Source of the DNA: Puniceibacterium sp.
GTDB taxonomy: Bacteria; Pseudomonadota; Alphaproteobacteria; Rhodobacterales; Rhodobacteraceae
Assembly (NCBI GenBank): GCA_024636635.1
Contig: JAGXGV010000091.1
Span: forward strand, 1-55,054
DNA: 55,054 nt
Reading direction: 5' to 3'
The notes below the pieces were generated by a model that worked only from the letters and a program-made list of their open reading frames with translations, was not told the origin of the DNA and searched no databases. Shown one piece after another: positions 8,511 to 16,660 of the stretch. The position numbers were made by a program, and so were the translations under genes. Position 1 is the first letter of the stretch. Each line of letters starts with the position of its first letter.

Positions 8511-9551
8511 ATGTTCGAACTGGTGGTGACCCTGTGTCTGGCAGGCGGCGACATCTGCCGCGACGTTCTCTTGCCAGGATACGAGTCTGCAGAGATCAAC
8601 ACTTGCGACCGGCGGCTGGCAGCCGTTGCGCCGGATCTTGACCCATTTGCCGCCTATGATCTGCGGGCGGGGCCACGGTGCGTGCCCGTGGGCAGGGTGC
8701 TGGCGTTCGATCAGGCCGCGCCGGGCGTCTTTGTCCATCGCGGCCTGATAGAAGAACCGGACGCGACCAACGGTGGCGATGTCGCCAATATCGCCTTTGT
8801 GGTAGGCGCCGATTCGGTTGCGGTGATCGATTCCGGTTCGGCCCGCTGGATCGGCGAAGCCGTCTGGCGGGCGATCCGGGCCAGAACGGACCTGCCCGTC
8901 AGCCATGTGATTCTGACACACATGCACCCCGATCATGTGATGGGCGCGGCGGTGTTCGCCGAGGCGGGCGCCAGTGTGGTGGGCCATGCCGGGCTGGGGC
9001 GGGCGCTGGCGGACCGGCGCGGCAACTATCTGGAAAGCCTGCAAGCCCTGATCGGGCCGCAGCAGTTCATCGGGACCGATACAGTGGATATCGACCTGCC
9101 CGTCGCGGACGCGGTCGGGATCGACCTTGGCGACCGGCAAATCGCGATGCGCGCCTGGCCGATGGCACATACCGGCACCGATCTGACGGCGCATGACCCT
9201 GTTTCGGGTCTGATGTTCACCGGTGATCTGGTATTTGACGAACATACCCCCGCGCTTGACGGGTCGGTGGTGGGCTGGCAGGCGGTGCTGGCGGAACTGG
9301 CCGATGCGCCGGTCGACCGGGTGATGCCGGGCCACGGCGGGCCTGTGCTGGACTGGCCCGCGGGCGCCGCGCCGGTGCTGCGCTATCTTGGCGTGCTGGC
9401 GGAAGATACACGGGCCGCCATTGCAGAAGGTAAACGGCTAAGCGATGCGGTGCAGACCGTCGCACAATCCGAAGCGCCACACTGGAAGCTGTTTAAGGCG
9501 TACAACGCGCGCAATGCCACCGTGGCCTTTACCGAACTGGAATGGGAATAG
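8511..9551 (+). CDS. Quinoprotein relay system zinc metallohydrolase (MBL fold)
   Basis: The 346-residue protein has the metallo-beta-lactamase metal motif THMHPDH (about residues 138-144), a second-shell His in AHTGTD, Asp in FTGDLVFD and His in MPGHGG. An N-terminal extension of about 60 residues contains four cysteines. The N-terminus starts hydrophobic (MFELVVTLCLAGG), and whether it is a true export signal is unclear. The family is found beside SoxYZ-like carriers and PQQ dehydrogenases (SoxH-related), hence the relay name; the reaction is unknown. GGGGGAAAGG precedes the ATG. It converges with the 9561-10172 gene, 9 bases apart. Confidence 0.85.
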   Translation: MFELVVTLCLAGGDICRDVLLPGYESAEINTCDRRLAAVAPDLDPFAAYDLRAGPRCVPVGRVLAFDQAAPGVFVHRGLIEEPDATNGGDVANIAFVVGADSVAVIDSGSARWIGEAVWRAIRARTDLPVSHVILTHMHPDHVMGAAVFAEAGASVVGHAGLGRALADRRGNYLESLQALIGPQQFIGTDTVDIDLPVADAVGIDLGDRQIAMRAWPMAHTGTDLTAHDPVSGLMFTGDLVFDEHTPALDGSVVGWQAVLAELADAPVDRVMPGHGGPVLDWPAGAAPVLRYLGVLAEDTRAAIAEGKRLSDAVQTVAQSEAPHWKLFKAYNARNATVAFTELEWE

Positions 9552-9560
9552 CGCCCTGTT

Positions 9561-10172
9561 TCAGCTTTCGATCTGGTCCGACAGCATCTGCGCGATCGCA
9601 TAAAGCCGCTGTTCCAGCAGAACCGGCGTTTCGCAGACATAGACCAGCGACTTCTGCCGGTCTGTGTAGATGCGTTCTTCCCAGTCGATCTGCTCTTCGA
9701 GCCGGTCAACACTGTCATAATCCGGCTCGTCCGCTGCCATCAGCGTCTGCATCTCGCTGCGGGTCGTGTTGATCCGTTCGGACATCTCGATCTGCTTGAG
9801 CGAGAAATCCTCGATCCCGCTGATGATCAGGCTGCGGCGGCTGTTCAGCTGGTTGAACACATTCTCGAAGATGTGTCCCATCAGGGCCGCCTCGCGGCCA
9901 TGTGTGTCGGCAAAAGCGGTGACATATTCGTTCGCCTGATCCAGGTCGATCCGCCGCAGCGCGAGGCTGGAAGCCAGGTCGTCGGACTCTTCGGCCAGTT
10001 CCGGGGTCATCTTGATCTCGGCGATCTCATGCGGCCACATGAGACCAATGGACAGGTTTTCGACCTTGCGCTGGATGCAGGGCCATGTCGGGTCGGAAAA
10101 GTCGGCTGCCTGAACCGGGGCCGCAAGACCCAAGGAAACAAGGCCGACGGCAAAAAGTCTGAGTTGTTTCAT
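9561..10172 (-). CDS. Secreted helical protein of unknown function
   Basis: A 203-residue protein with signal peptide MKQLRLFAVGLVSLGLAAPVQA. The mature part begins with a short WPCIQRKV segment and is then almost entirely helical, with Glu/Asp-rich amphipathic segments (coiled-coil likely at about 90-170), and has a second Cys in YVCETPV. I chose the ATG at 10172, preceded by GGGAGAG, because it opens the signal peptide; the frame extends upstream to 10226. It is divergent from flhA. No function is recognised; its place implies a link to the methanol oxidation genes. Confidence 0.75.
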   Translation of the reverse strand: MKQLRLFAVGLVSLGLAAPVQAADFSDPTWPCIQRKVENLSIGLMWPHEIAEIKMTPELAEESDDLASSLALRRIDLDQANEYVTAFADTHGREAALMGHIFENVFNQLNSRRSLIISGIEDFSLKQIEMSERINTTRSEMQTLMAADEPDYDSVDRLEEQIDWEERIYTDRQKSLVYVCETPVLLEQRLYAIAQMLSDQIES

Positions 10173-10326
10173 CTGCTCTCTCCCTATGGCGGGGACTATG
10201 CGCCATGCCCGGTTGCCTGTCCACACGGGCCAATACCAACCATTGTCGCAGTTGCCCGGTTGATGCCCCCTTTTATAGTGCTATCAAACGCCAGCAGAGC
10301 GAATTTAAATATGTGGAGGAAAAGGC

Positions 10327-11439
10327 ATGCGCACACGTGCAGCCGTGGCCCTGGAGGCCGGCAAACCGTTGGAAGTCATGGAGGTCAACCTTGAAGGCCC
10401 AAAGGCCGGAGAGGTTCTGGTCGAGATCAAGGCGACCGGTCTTTGCCACACCGACGAGTTCACGCGTTCCGGTGACGACCCCGAAGGCATATTTCCCGCG
10501 ATCCTGGGTCATGAAGGCGCGGGCGTGGTATTGGAAGTGGGCGAAGGCGTCAAAAGCCTCAAGCCGGGCGATCACGTCATTCCGCTTTACACACCTGAAT
10601 GCCGCGAATGTGAATATTGCCTCAGCGGCAAAACCAACCTGTGTCAGGCGATCCGCGTAACACAGGGCAAGGGCCTGATGCCAGACGGCACCACGCGCTT
10701 TTCCATGCTCGACGGCACCCCGATCCATCATTACATGGGCTGCTCGACATTTGCGAACCACACGGTCCTGCCGGAAATCGCATTGGCAAAGGTCCGCAAG
10801 GATGCGCCCTTTGACAAGATCTGCTACATCGGCTGCGGTGTCACAACCGGCATCGGCGCGGTGATCAACACCGCCAAAGTGGAACTCGGCTCGCGCGCTG
10901 TGGTCTTTGGCCTTGGCGGTATCGGTCTGAACGTCATTCAGGGCCTGCGTCTTGCCGGGGCTGATCAGATTGTCGGTGTGGATCTGAACGATGACAAGGA
11001 AGAGATGGCGCGCCATTTCGGACTGACCGATTTCGTGAACCCCAAGAAGGTGGACGGGGACATCGTGGCCCATCTGGTCGAACTGACCAAGGGCGGCGCG
11101 GACTACACCTTTGACGCGACGGGCAACACCACTGTCATGCGGCAGGCGCTGGAATGTGCGCACAAGGGCTGGGGCACGTCGATCATCATCGGTGTGGCCA
11201 AGGCGGGCGCTGAAATTTCCACCCGTCCCTTCCAGCTGGTCACCGGGCGCAACTGGCGCGGGACGGCGTTCGGCGGAGCCAAGGGCCGGACGGACGTTCC
11301 CAAGATCGTCGACTGGTACATGGAGGGCAAGATCGAGATCGATCCGATGATCACCCACACCCTGACGCTGGATGAGATCAACCACGGTTTCGAGCTCATG
11401 CACGAAGGCAAGTCGATCCGTGCGGTAGTGGTGTTCTGA
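10327..11439 (+). CDS. flhA: S-(hydroxymethyl)glutathione dehydrogenase (class III alcohol dehydrogenase)
   Basis: The 370-residue zinc-dependent NAD dehydrogenase oxidises S-hydroxymethylglutathione to S-formylglutathione in the cytoplasm. Visible marks are catalytic zinc ligands in GLCHTDEF and GHEGAG, four structural-zinc cysteines in CRECEYC and TNLC (about 97-111), and the Rossmann motif GLGGIGLNV (about 197-205). Length and composition match class III ADH (called flhA in Paracoccus, adhI in Rhodobacter). A GGAGGA site precedes the ATG. fghA follows after one base, and a cytochrome c and xoxF come next on the same strand. The upstream 150 bases hold the promoter, shared divergently with the 9561-10172 gene. 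Confidence 0.97.
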   Translation: MRTRAAVALEAGKPLEVMEVNLEGPKAGEVLVEIKATGLCHTDEFTRSGDDPEGIFPAILGHEGAGVVLEVGEGVKSLKPGDHVIPLYTPECRECEYCLSGKTNLCQAIRVTQGKGLMPDGTTRFSMLDGTPIHHYMGCSTFANHTVLPEIALAKVRKDAPFDKICYIGCGVTTGIGAVINTAKVELGSRAVVFGLGGIGLNVIQGLRLAGADQIVGVDLNDDKEEMARHFGLTDFVNPKKVDGDIVAHLVELTKGGADYTFDATGNTTVMRQALECAHKGWGTSIIIGVAKAGAEISTRPFQLVTGRNWRGTAFGGAKGRTDVPKIVDWYMEGKIEIDPMITHTLTLDEINHGFELMHEGKSIRAVVVF

Positions 11440-11440
11440 T

Positions 11441-12283
11441 ATGAACCTTGAGGTCATCTCGGAAAACAGGTGCTTTGGGGGGGTGCAGGCCGTGTATTCG
11501 CATCCCTCGAACACCTGTGGGGTCGGGATGACCTTTGCGGCCTATATTCCGCCGCAGGCCAAGGATGGCCCGGTGCCGGTGCTGTGGTACCTGTCCGGGC
11601 TGACCTGCACCCATGAAAACGCGATGACCAAGGGCGGCTTTCAGGAACATGCTGCACGGCATGGCATCGCTGTGATCTTTCCCGACACCTCGCCGCGGGG
11701 TGATTCGGTTGCGGACGATCAGGCCTATGATCTGGGGCAAGGCGCTGGATTCTACGTCAACGCCACCCGCGACCCGTGGCGCCCGCATTTCCGCATGTAC
11801 GACTACATCTTGTCCGAGCTGCGCTCGGTCGTGTTGGAAAATCTTCCGGTGCTGGACCGGCATGGAATAACAGGTCATTCGATGGGTGGTCACGGAGCTT
11901 TGACCATTGCCCTGCGCAATTCTGAGCTATTTGAGTCTGTATCTGCTTTCGCACCCATCGCACATCCAACACAGTCGGATTGGGGACGAAAGCAGCTGAG
12001 CGCCTATCTGGGCGATGACGAGACCGCGTGGTCATGCCACGACTCGACCATCCTGCTCGAAGAGCATGGCTGGAAGGGCGATATCCTGATCGATCAGGGC
12101 GCAGCGGACCAGTTTCTGGACCTGCTGAAACCGGAGGCTCTGGCCGATGTCATGGCCAGACGTCGCCAGCCAGGATTGGTGCGGATGCAAAAGGGGTATG
12201 ACCATTCGTACTACTTTATAAATACGTTCGCGTGTGATCATGTGGAATGGCACGCTGAACGGCTGCACCACACACGGCACTAG
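11441..12283 (+). CDS. fghA: S-formylglutathione hydrolase
   Basis: The 280-residue serine hydrolase (esterase D family) splits S-formylglutathione to formate and glutathione. The nucleophile elbow GHSMGGHG is at about residues 145-152; the catalytic Asp is likely in DQGAADQFL and the His in GYDHSYYFI. It starts one base after the flhA stop, so translation is coupled. It completes the glutathione route from formaldehyde to formate (Gfa, FlhA, FghA). Formate from here can feed Fhs (29402-31078). Confidence 0.96.
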   Translation: MNLEVISENRCFGGVQAVYSHPSNTCGVGMTFAAYIPPQAKDGPVPVLWYLSGLTCTHENAMTKGGFQEHAARHGIAVIFPDTSPRGDSVADDQAYDLGQGAGFYVNATRDPWRPHFRMYDYILSELRSVVLENLPVLDRHGITGHSMGGHGALTIALRNSELFESVSAFAPIAHPTQSDWGRKQLSAYLGDDETAWSCHDSTILLEEHGWKGDILIDQGAADQFLDLLKPEALADVMARRRQPGLVRMQKGYDHSYYFINTFACDHVEWHAERLHHTRH

Positions 12284-12295
12284 GAAAGGAATGAC

Positions 12296-12703
12296 ATGTT
12301 TGTCAAAATGATAACCACTGTGGGACTTCTGGCGATGTCGGCGGGATACGCTGCCGCTCAGGATGTCGCGGGCGATGCGGAAGCCGGCGAAAAGGTCTTT
12401 CGCAAATGCATGGCCTGCCATGCTGTCGGCGAAGACGCCAAGAACAAGGTCGGACCGCACCTGAACGATATTTTTGGCCGGACCGCTGGTTCGATCGAGG
12501 ATTTCAACTATTCCGACGCGATGGTCGCGAAAGGCGAAGAGGGTCTTGTCTGGGACGCCGAAACGCTGGCCGCCTATCTTGAAAAGCCACGTGATTACGT
12601 GCCCGGGACCAAGATGTCCTTCGCCGGTCTTCGCAAGGAAGAAGAACGTGCCAACGTGGTCGCGTATCTTGCAACGTTCAGTTCGGAGGGGGAGGAGTCT
12701 TAA
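12296..12703 (+). CDS. Class I c-type cytochrome (cytochrome c2-like)
   Basis: A 135-residue protein with signal peptide (cleaved after about residue 21), haem-binding KCMACH at about 39-44, KVGPHLND, the GRTAG segment and a distal Met in PGTKMSFAG. The pattern is that of cytochrome c2/c550, similar to the iso-cytochrome c2 located near adhI in Rhodobacter. It begins 13 bases after fghA with AAAGGA upstream. It may carry electrons from XoxG to the terminal oxidase or take them from another periplasmic dehydrogenase. Gene name left open. Confidence 0.85.
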   Translation: MFVKMITTVGLLAMSAGYAAAQDVAGDAEAGEKVFRKCMACHAVGEDAKNKVGPHLNDIFGRTAGSIEDFNYSDAMVAKGEEGLVWDAETLAAYLEKPRDYVPGTKMSFAGLRKEEERANVVAYLATFSSEGEES

Positions 12704-12757
12704 AGCCTGCGAACTAAAGCGTGTGGCCGGTCGGAGGAAACAGGGTCCGGTCACATG

Positions 12758-12775
12758 TCGAAAAATCCTTTTCGA
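12758..12775. promoter_or_regulatory. 18-bp palindrome upstream of xoxF
   Basis: TCGAAAA (12758-12764) and TTTTCGA (12769-12775) are perfect inverted arms around ATCC, 70 bases before the xoxF start. It lies in the 141-base gap between the cytochrome and xoxF genes, so it may be an operator for a separate xoxF promoter. As RNA it would form a weak hairpin with no T-tract, so a terminator is less likely. Confidence 0.45.
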
Positions 12776-12844
12776 AACCGCGTTCGCAAAGGGACGCATC
12801 GAAGGGGTTGCCATCAAGGCACTACGTCAACAAGGGAGTTGGAA

Positions 12845-14644
12845 ATGAAGAAATTAGTTTTATTGACCTCGGGGATCGCGCTTTGCGCCGGCATGGCCAG
12901 CGCGAACGAAGAGCTGATGGGTCTGATCGATGATCCAAACCAGTGGGCCATCCAGACCGGCGACTACAAGAACCAGCGCTATTCGAAGCTGGACCAGATC
13001 ACCAAGGAAAACGTCGGTGACCTCCAGGTTGCCTGGACCATGTCCACCGGTGTGTTGCGCGGCCACGAGGGTTCGCCCCTGGTGATCGGCGACACCATGT
13101 ATCTGCACACGCCGTTCCCGAACATTGTCTATGCGCTGGATCTGAACGAAGACGGCCGGATCAAGTGGAAGTACGAGCCCAAGCAGGATCCGGACGTCAT
13201 TCCGGTGATGTGCTGTGATACCGTGAACCGCGGTGTGGCCTATGCCGACGGCAAGATCTTCCTGCACCAGGCGGATACAACCGTTGTCGCGCTGAACGCC
13301 GAAACCGGCGAAGTGGAATGGTCCGTCGTCAACGGCGATCCGTCCAAGGGCGAAACCAACACCGCGACCGTGATGCCGGTGAAGGACAAGATCATCGTCG
13401 GCATCTCCGGTGGTGAATTCGGTGTCCGCGGTCACGTCACCGCGTACAACATCGCGGACGGCAGCCAGGCCTGGCGTGCCTATTCGATGGGTCCGGACGA
13501 AGACATCCTGATCGACCCCGAGAACACCACCCACCTGGGCACACCGGTTGGCGAAAACTCGGGCACGAACACCTGGGAAGGTGATCAGTGGATGATCGGC
13601 GGCGGCACCACCTGGGGCTGGTATTCCTACGATCCCGAAGAGAACCTGATCTATTACGGTTCGGGCAACCCGTCCACATGGAACCCCGCACAGCGCCCCG
13701 GCGACAACCGCTGGTCCATGACAGTTATGGCCCGCGACGCTGACACCGGCATCGCCAAGTGGTTCTACCAGATGACCCCGCACGACGAGTGGGATTATGA
13801 CGGCGTGAACGAGATGATCCTGACCGAACAGGAGTGGGAAGGCGAACAGCGCAAGCTGCTGACCCACTTTGACCGGAATGGTCTGGGCTACACCATGGAC
13901 AGAGTGACCGGCGAACTTCTTGTCGCCGAAAAGTTCGATCCGGTGGTGAACTGGACCACGGGCGTCGACATGGACCCCGAGTCCGACACCTACGGTCGTC
14001 CCGAAGTCGTGGCACAATACTCGACCGAGCAGAACGGCGAAGACGTGAACTCGACCGGGATATGCCCGGCGGCCTTGGGAACGAAGGACCAGCAGCCTGC
14101 TGCCTATTCGCCCCAGACCGAGCTGTTCTACGTCCCGACCAACCACGTCTGCATGGACTACGAACCGTTCCGCGTGTCCTACACCGCCGGTCAGCCCTAC
14201 GTCGGCGCGACCCTCGCGATGTACCCGGCACCGGACAGCCATGGCGGCATGGGTAACTTCATCGCATGGGACAACATCGCGGGTGAGATCAAGTGGTCCA
14301 TCCCCGAGCAGTTCTCGGTGTGGTCGGGTGCCCTGGCAACTGCGGGTGATATCGTGTTCTACGGCACGCTCGAAGGTTACCTGAAGGCAGTTGATGCACA
14401 GACGGGTGATGAACTCTACCGGTTCAAGACTCCGTCGGGCATCATCGGCAACGTGATGACCTACACCCATGACGACAAGCAGTATGTCGGCATCCTGTCG
14501 GGTGTGGGCGGCTGGGCCGGCATCGGTCTTGCGGCCGGTCTGACAAATCCGAACGACGGTCTGGGCGCAGTGGGCGGCTATGCCGCACTCAGCGACTACA
14601 CCGCACTTGGTGGTCAGCTGACAGTCTTCGCAGTGCCTGACTAA
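12845..14644 (+). CDS. xoxF: Lanthanide-dependent methanol dehydrogenase XoxF
   Basis: A 599-residue periplasmic PQQ dehydrogenase with signal peptide ([20 protein letters not shown]) and an eight-bladed propeller. The adjacent-cysteine disulfide ring CC (residues 123-124) lies near PQQ, and [12 protein letters not shown] and [10 protein letters not shown] are typical. The motif WDYDGVNE has the catalytic Asp at 317 and, two residues on, Asp 319. That second Asp marks lanthanide-type XoxF; calcium MxaF has Ala there. The ATG at 12845, with AAGGGAG before it, opens the signal peptide; the longer frame from 12755 is not likely. No mxaF, mxaG or mxaI is visible, so this is the methanol dehydrogenase of the cluster. 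A hairpin follows, then xoxG. Confidence 0.97.
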   Translation: MKKLVLLTSGIALCAGMASANEELMGLIDDPNQWAIQTGDYKNQRYSKLDQITKENVGDLQVAWTMSTGVLRGHEGSPLVIGDTMYLHTPFPNIVYALDLNEDGRIKWKYEPKQDPDVIPVMCCDTVNRGVAYADGKIFLHQADTTVVALNAETGEVEWSVVNGDPSKGETNTATVMPVKDKIIVGISGGEFGVRGHVTAYNIADGSQAWRAYSMGPDEDILIDPENTTHLGTPVGENSGTNTWEGDQWMIGGGTTWGWYSYDPEENLIYYGSGNPSTWNPAQRPGDNRWSMTVMARDADTGIAKWFYQMTPHDEWDYDGVNEMILTEQEWEGEQRKLLTHFDRNGLGYTMDRVTGELLVAEKFDPVVNWTTGVDMDPESDTYGRPEVVAQYSTEQNGEDVNSTGICPAALGTKDQQPAAYSPQTELFYVPTNHVCMDYEPFRVSYTAGQPYVGATLAMYPAPDSHGGMGNFIAWDNIAGEIKWSIPEQFSVWSGALATAGDIVFYGTLEGYLKAVDAQTGDELYRFKTPSGIIGNVMTYTHDDKQYVGILSGVGGWAGIGLAAGLTNPNDGLGAVGGYAALSDYTALGGQLTVFAVPD

Positions 14645-14656
14645 TCTGCGCATCGT

Positions 14657-14700
14657 GAAAGGGTCGGCACGCCTGTCGGGTGTGTCGGCCCTTTCTTCTT
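14657..14700 (+). terminator. Hairpin between xoxF and xoxG
   Basis: GAAAGGGTCGGCAC (14657-14670) pairs with GTGTCGGCCCTTTC (14682-14695), with two G-T pairs, and TTCTT follows. It lies 13 bases after xoxF and 38 before the cytochrome gene on the same strand. It probably acts as a partial terminator or mRNA-stabilising structure giving more xoxF than xoxG transcript. Confidence 0.75.
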
Positions 14701-14732
14701 AATGTCCCCCCCAAAACCGAAAGGTCCGCCCC

Positions 14733-15272
14733 ATGAAGCGTGCCGCTTCCCCCATTTTCGTCGCCGCTGCTCTGGCCTTCGGTCTTCCCACCGTCGCCGC
14801 CGCCCAATCCTGGAGCGATCAGCCGGTCGACATGTCTGCCGATCATCCGCAGGTTGCTTCCTCATACGAAGACGGCGGCAAGTATTTCACCGAGGACGAT
14901 GTCCCGACCTTCAACGTGGCCGAGGACGGCACCGTCGACTGGCTGACCTTTTCAGGCTTCCGGCGCTATCATTCGGAATGTCACGTCTGCCACGGCCCCG
15001 ACGGCGAAGGGTCCACCTATGCGCCGAAGATCAAGAATTCCGCCGTCAACATGGGCTACTACGATTTTGTCGATGTCGTCGTGAACGGCCGTGCCAATGG
15101 CAATTCGGTCATGCCGCACTTTGGCGATAACCAGAACGTCATGTGCTATCTTGATGACATTTATGTCTATCTGAAGGCCCGTGGAATGGAGGCTGTCCCG
15201 CGCGGGCGTCCGGCCAAGAAAGAAGCCAAGAGTGACCTTATTCAAGAGACTGAAAATGCCTGCATGGGCTAA
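14733..15272 (+). CDS. xoxG: Methanol metabolism-related c-type cytochrome (XoxG, c553i-like)
   Basis: A 179-residue protein with signal peptide MKRAASPIFVAAALAFGLPTVAAAQ. It has a single haem site CHVCHG at about 83-88, Met in NSVMPHFG as likely axial ligand, and extra cysteines in NVMCYLDD and ENACMG, matching the four-Cys cytochrome family of methanol clusters. It is the expected electron acceptor of XoxF, corresponding to CycB/c553i in Paracoccus. The haem segment (SECHVCHGPDGEGSTYAP) is well kept. The 3' end overlaps the start of xoxJ. Confidence 0.93.
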   Translation: MKRAASPIFVAAALAFGLPTVAAAQSWSDQPVDMSADHPQVASSYEDGGKYFTEDDVPTFNVAEDGTVDWLTFSGFRRYHSECHVCHGPDGEGSTYAPKIKNSAVNMGYYDFVDVVVNGRANGNSVMPHFGDNQNVMCYLDDIYVYLKARGMEAVPRGRPAKKEAKSDLIQETENACMG

Positions 15273-16104
15273 AGGCGTACTGACCCAGGCCATTGCCGTT
15301 TCGGCCCTGCTTTTCTCCCAGGCGGGGCCGGGTGTGGCGCAGACCTCTGACCTCGTGTCCAGTACCGCGTTCAGGGTTTGCGCCGATCCGGCAAATTCCC
15401 CCATGTCCGACAAGGAAGGCACAGGGTTCGAGAACCGGATTGCCGAACTGTTCGCAGACAAGCTTGAACTGGATCTCCAGTACACGTGGTATCCGATGGC
15501 GACTGGCTTTGTGCGCAATACGCTGGCCGCGAACAGATGCGATGTGGTGATTGGTTTTGCTCAGGGGCACGAACTGGTTCAGAACACCAACCACTACATG
15601 ACCTCTGTCTATACTTTGGTGGTCAAGAAGGATTCCGATCTGGCCGACGTGACCGAACTGTCGGATCCGCGGCTGCAAGAGACCGACATCGGTATAATCG
15701 CCGGAAGCCCGCCGGCCACCCATATGGCCCGCAACGGTCTGATGAAAAGTGCCAAGGCCTATAATCTCATGGTGGACCGCCGGTTCGAATCCCCGACCAC
15801 GGATCTTCTGAACGATGTCGAGAATGGCGTGACCGGCGCCGCCATCCTTTGGGGGCCCATCGCCGGGCCGATGGTCAAATCGGATTACCCCGACCTTGCG
15901 GTCATTCCGCTTCTCAGGGAAACGCTGCCGCCACGGTTGTTCTTCCGCATCACCATGGGCGTGCGCATGGGCGAAAAGGTATGGGAACGGCAGCTCAATT
16001 CGCTGATCCGCCGCCACCAGGACGAGATCGACGCGATCCTGATCGAGGCAGGTGTGCCTCTCGTCAGCGACATGGGCACCGAAATGAAGGCTGCGGGGCA
16101 GTGA
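15256..16104 (+). CDS. xoxJ: XoxJ, quinoprotein dehydrogenase-associated periplasmic binding protein
   Basis: About 282 residues with a signal peptide ending GPGVAQ and a family 3 solute-binding fold. Its opening FRVCADPANSPMSD and the DVVIGFA and GIIAGSPPATH segments are typical of the putative ABC-type binding protein tied to quinoprotein dehydrogenases. XoxJ is thought to help activate or mature XoxF rather than import a solute; no permease adjoins it. The ATG at 15256 overlaps xoxG by 17 bases; a GTG at 15232 would add eight residues and is possible. The stop overlaps the next ATG (TGATG). Confidence 0.92.
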   Translation: MPAWAKGVLTQAIAVSALLFSQAGPGVAQTSDLVSSTAFRVCADPANSPMSDKEGTGFENRIAELFADKLELDLQYTWYPMATGFVRNTLAANRCDVVIGFAQGHELVQNTNHYMTSVYTLVVKKDSDLADVTELSDPRLQETDIGIIAGSPPATHMARNGLMKSAKAYNLMVDRRFESPTTDLLNDVENGVTGAAILWGPIAGPMVKSDYPDLAVIPLLRETLPPRLFFRITMGVRMGEKVWERQLNSLIRRHQDEIDAILIEAGVPLVSDMGTEMKAAGQ

Positions 16105-16649
16105 TGTCCCGCCTGGCGGCGGGTGTGCTTTGCGCCCTGCTGCCGGGGGCGGTCCTGGCGGTCGAGGAACCTGCCGATTACCGCATGGACCATTTCCGCG
16201 AACTGGTTCCGGCCACGCTGGCTGGTGCCACGGTCGTCGGCCCCGAAGGTGCGCATGCCCTTTGGGAAAGTGGCACGACCGCCTTTGTGGATGTGATGCC
16301 GCAGGCGCCCAAACCGGCCGGCCTGCCCGAAGGCACGATCTGGCGCGACAAGAAACGCGATTCGATTCCCGGGGCGATCTGGCTGCCGAATGTCGGCTAT
16401 GGCGCGCTGGCCGGCAGTTACCACGCCTATTTCCGCGACGGGCTGGAACAGGTCACCGATGGCGACATGTCGCATCCGGTACTGTTCTTCTGCCTTGAAG
16501 ATTGCTGGATGTCGTGGAACGCGGCGAAACGCGCGCTGGAATACGGCTATACCACCGTCTACTGGTTGCCCGAGGGTACGGACGGGTGGGCGCTCTGGGA
16601 CTATCCGCTTGAGGAAGTCACGCCGGAGCCGGAGCCATCGCCGCAGTAA
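16104..16649 (+). CDS. PQQ-dependent catabolism-associated rhodanese-like protein
   Basis: The 181-residue protein has a short signal peptide (MSRLAAGVLCALLPGAVLA) and a rhodanese-like fold. The loop FFCLEDCWMSWNAAKRA contains the two-cysteine-Trp signature of a family found only beside PQQ dehydrogenases. It is periplasmic; sulfur transfer or a thiol role with the SoxYZ-like carriers is plausible but unproven. The start at 16104 shares bases with the xoxJ stop. It converges with the SoxYZ-like gene 11 bases later. Confidence 0.88.
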   Translation: MSRLAAGVLCALLPGAVLAVEEPADYRMDHFRELVPATLAGATVVGPEGAHALWESGTTAFVDVMPQAPKPAGLPEGTIWRDKKRDSIPGAIWLPNVGYGALAGSYHAYFRDGLEQVTDGDMSHPVLFFCLEDCWMSWNAAKRALEYGYTTVYWLPEGTDGWALWDYPLEEVTPEPEPSPQ

Positions 16650-16660
16650 AGACTTCCCCT

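Noticed and set aside
10230..10241. Shared CCAATACC-like motif upstream of flhA, and (reverse) at 19505-19515 upstream of the DUF3280-like operon
   Set aside because: Only seven bases are shared and no third copy was found at other C1 promoters, so chance cannot be excluded.
12845..14644. Calcium-type methanol dehydrogenase mxaF or an ethanol dehydrogenase
   Set aside because: The DYD motif (Asp317, Asp319) and the xoxG/xoxJ neighbours mark XoxF; mxaF has Ala at the second position and is followed by mxaJGI.
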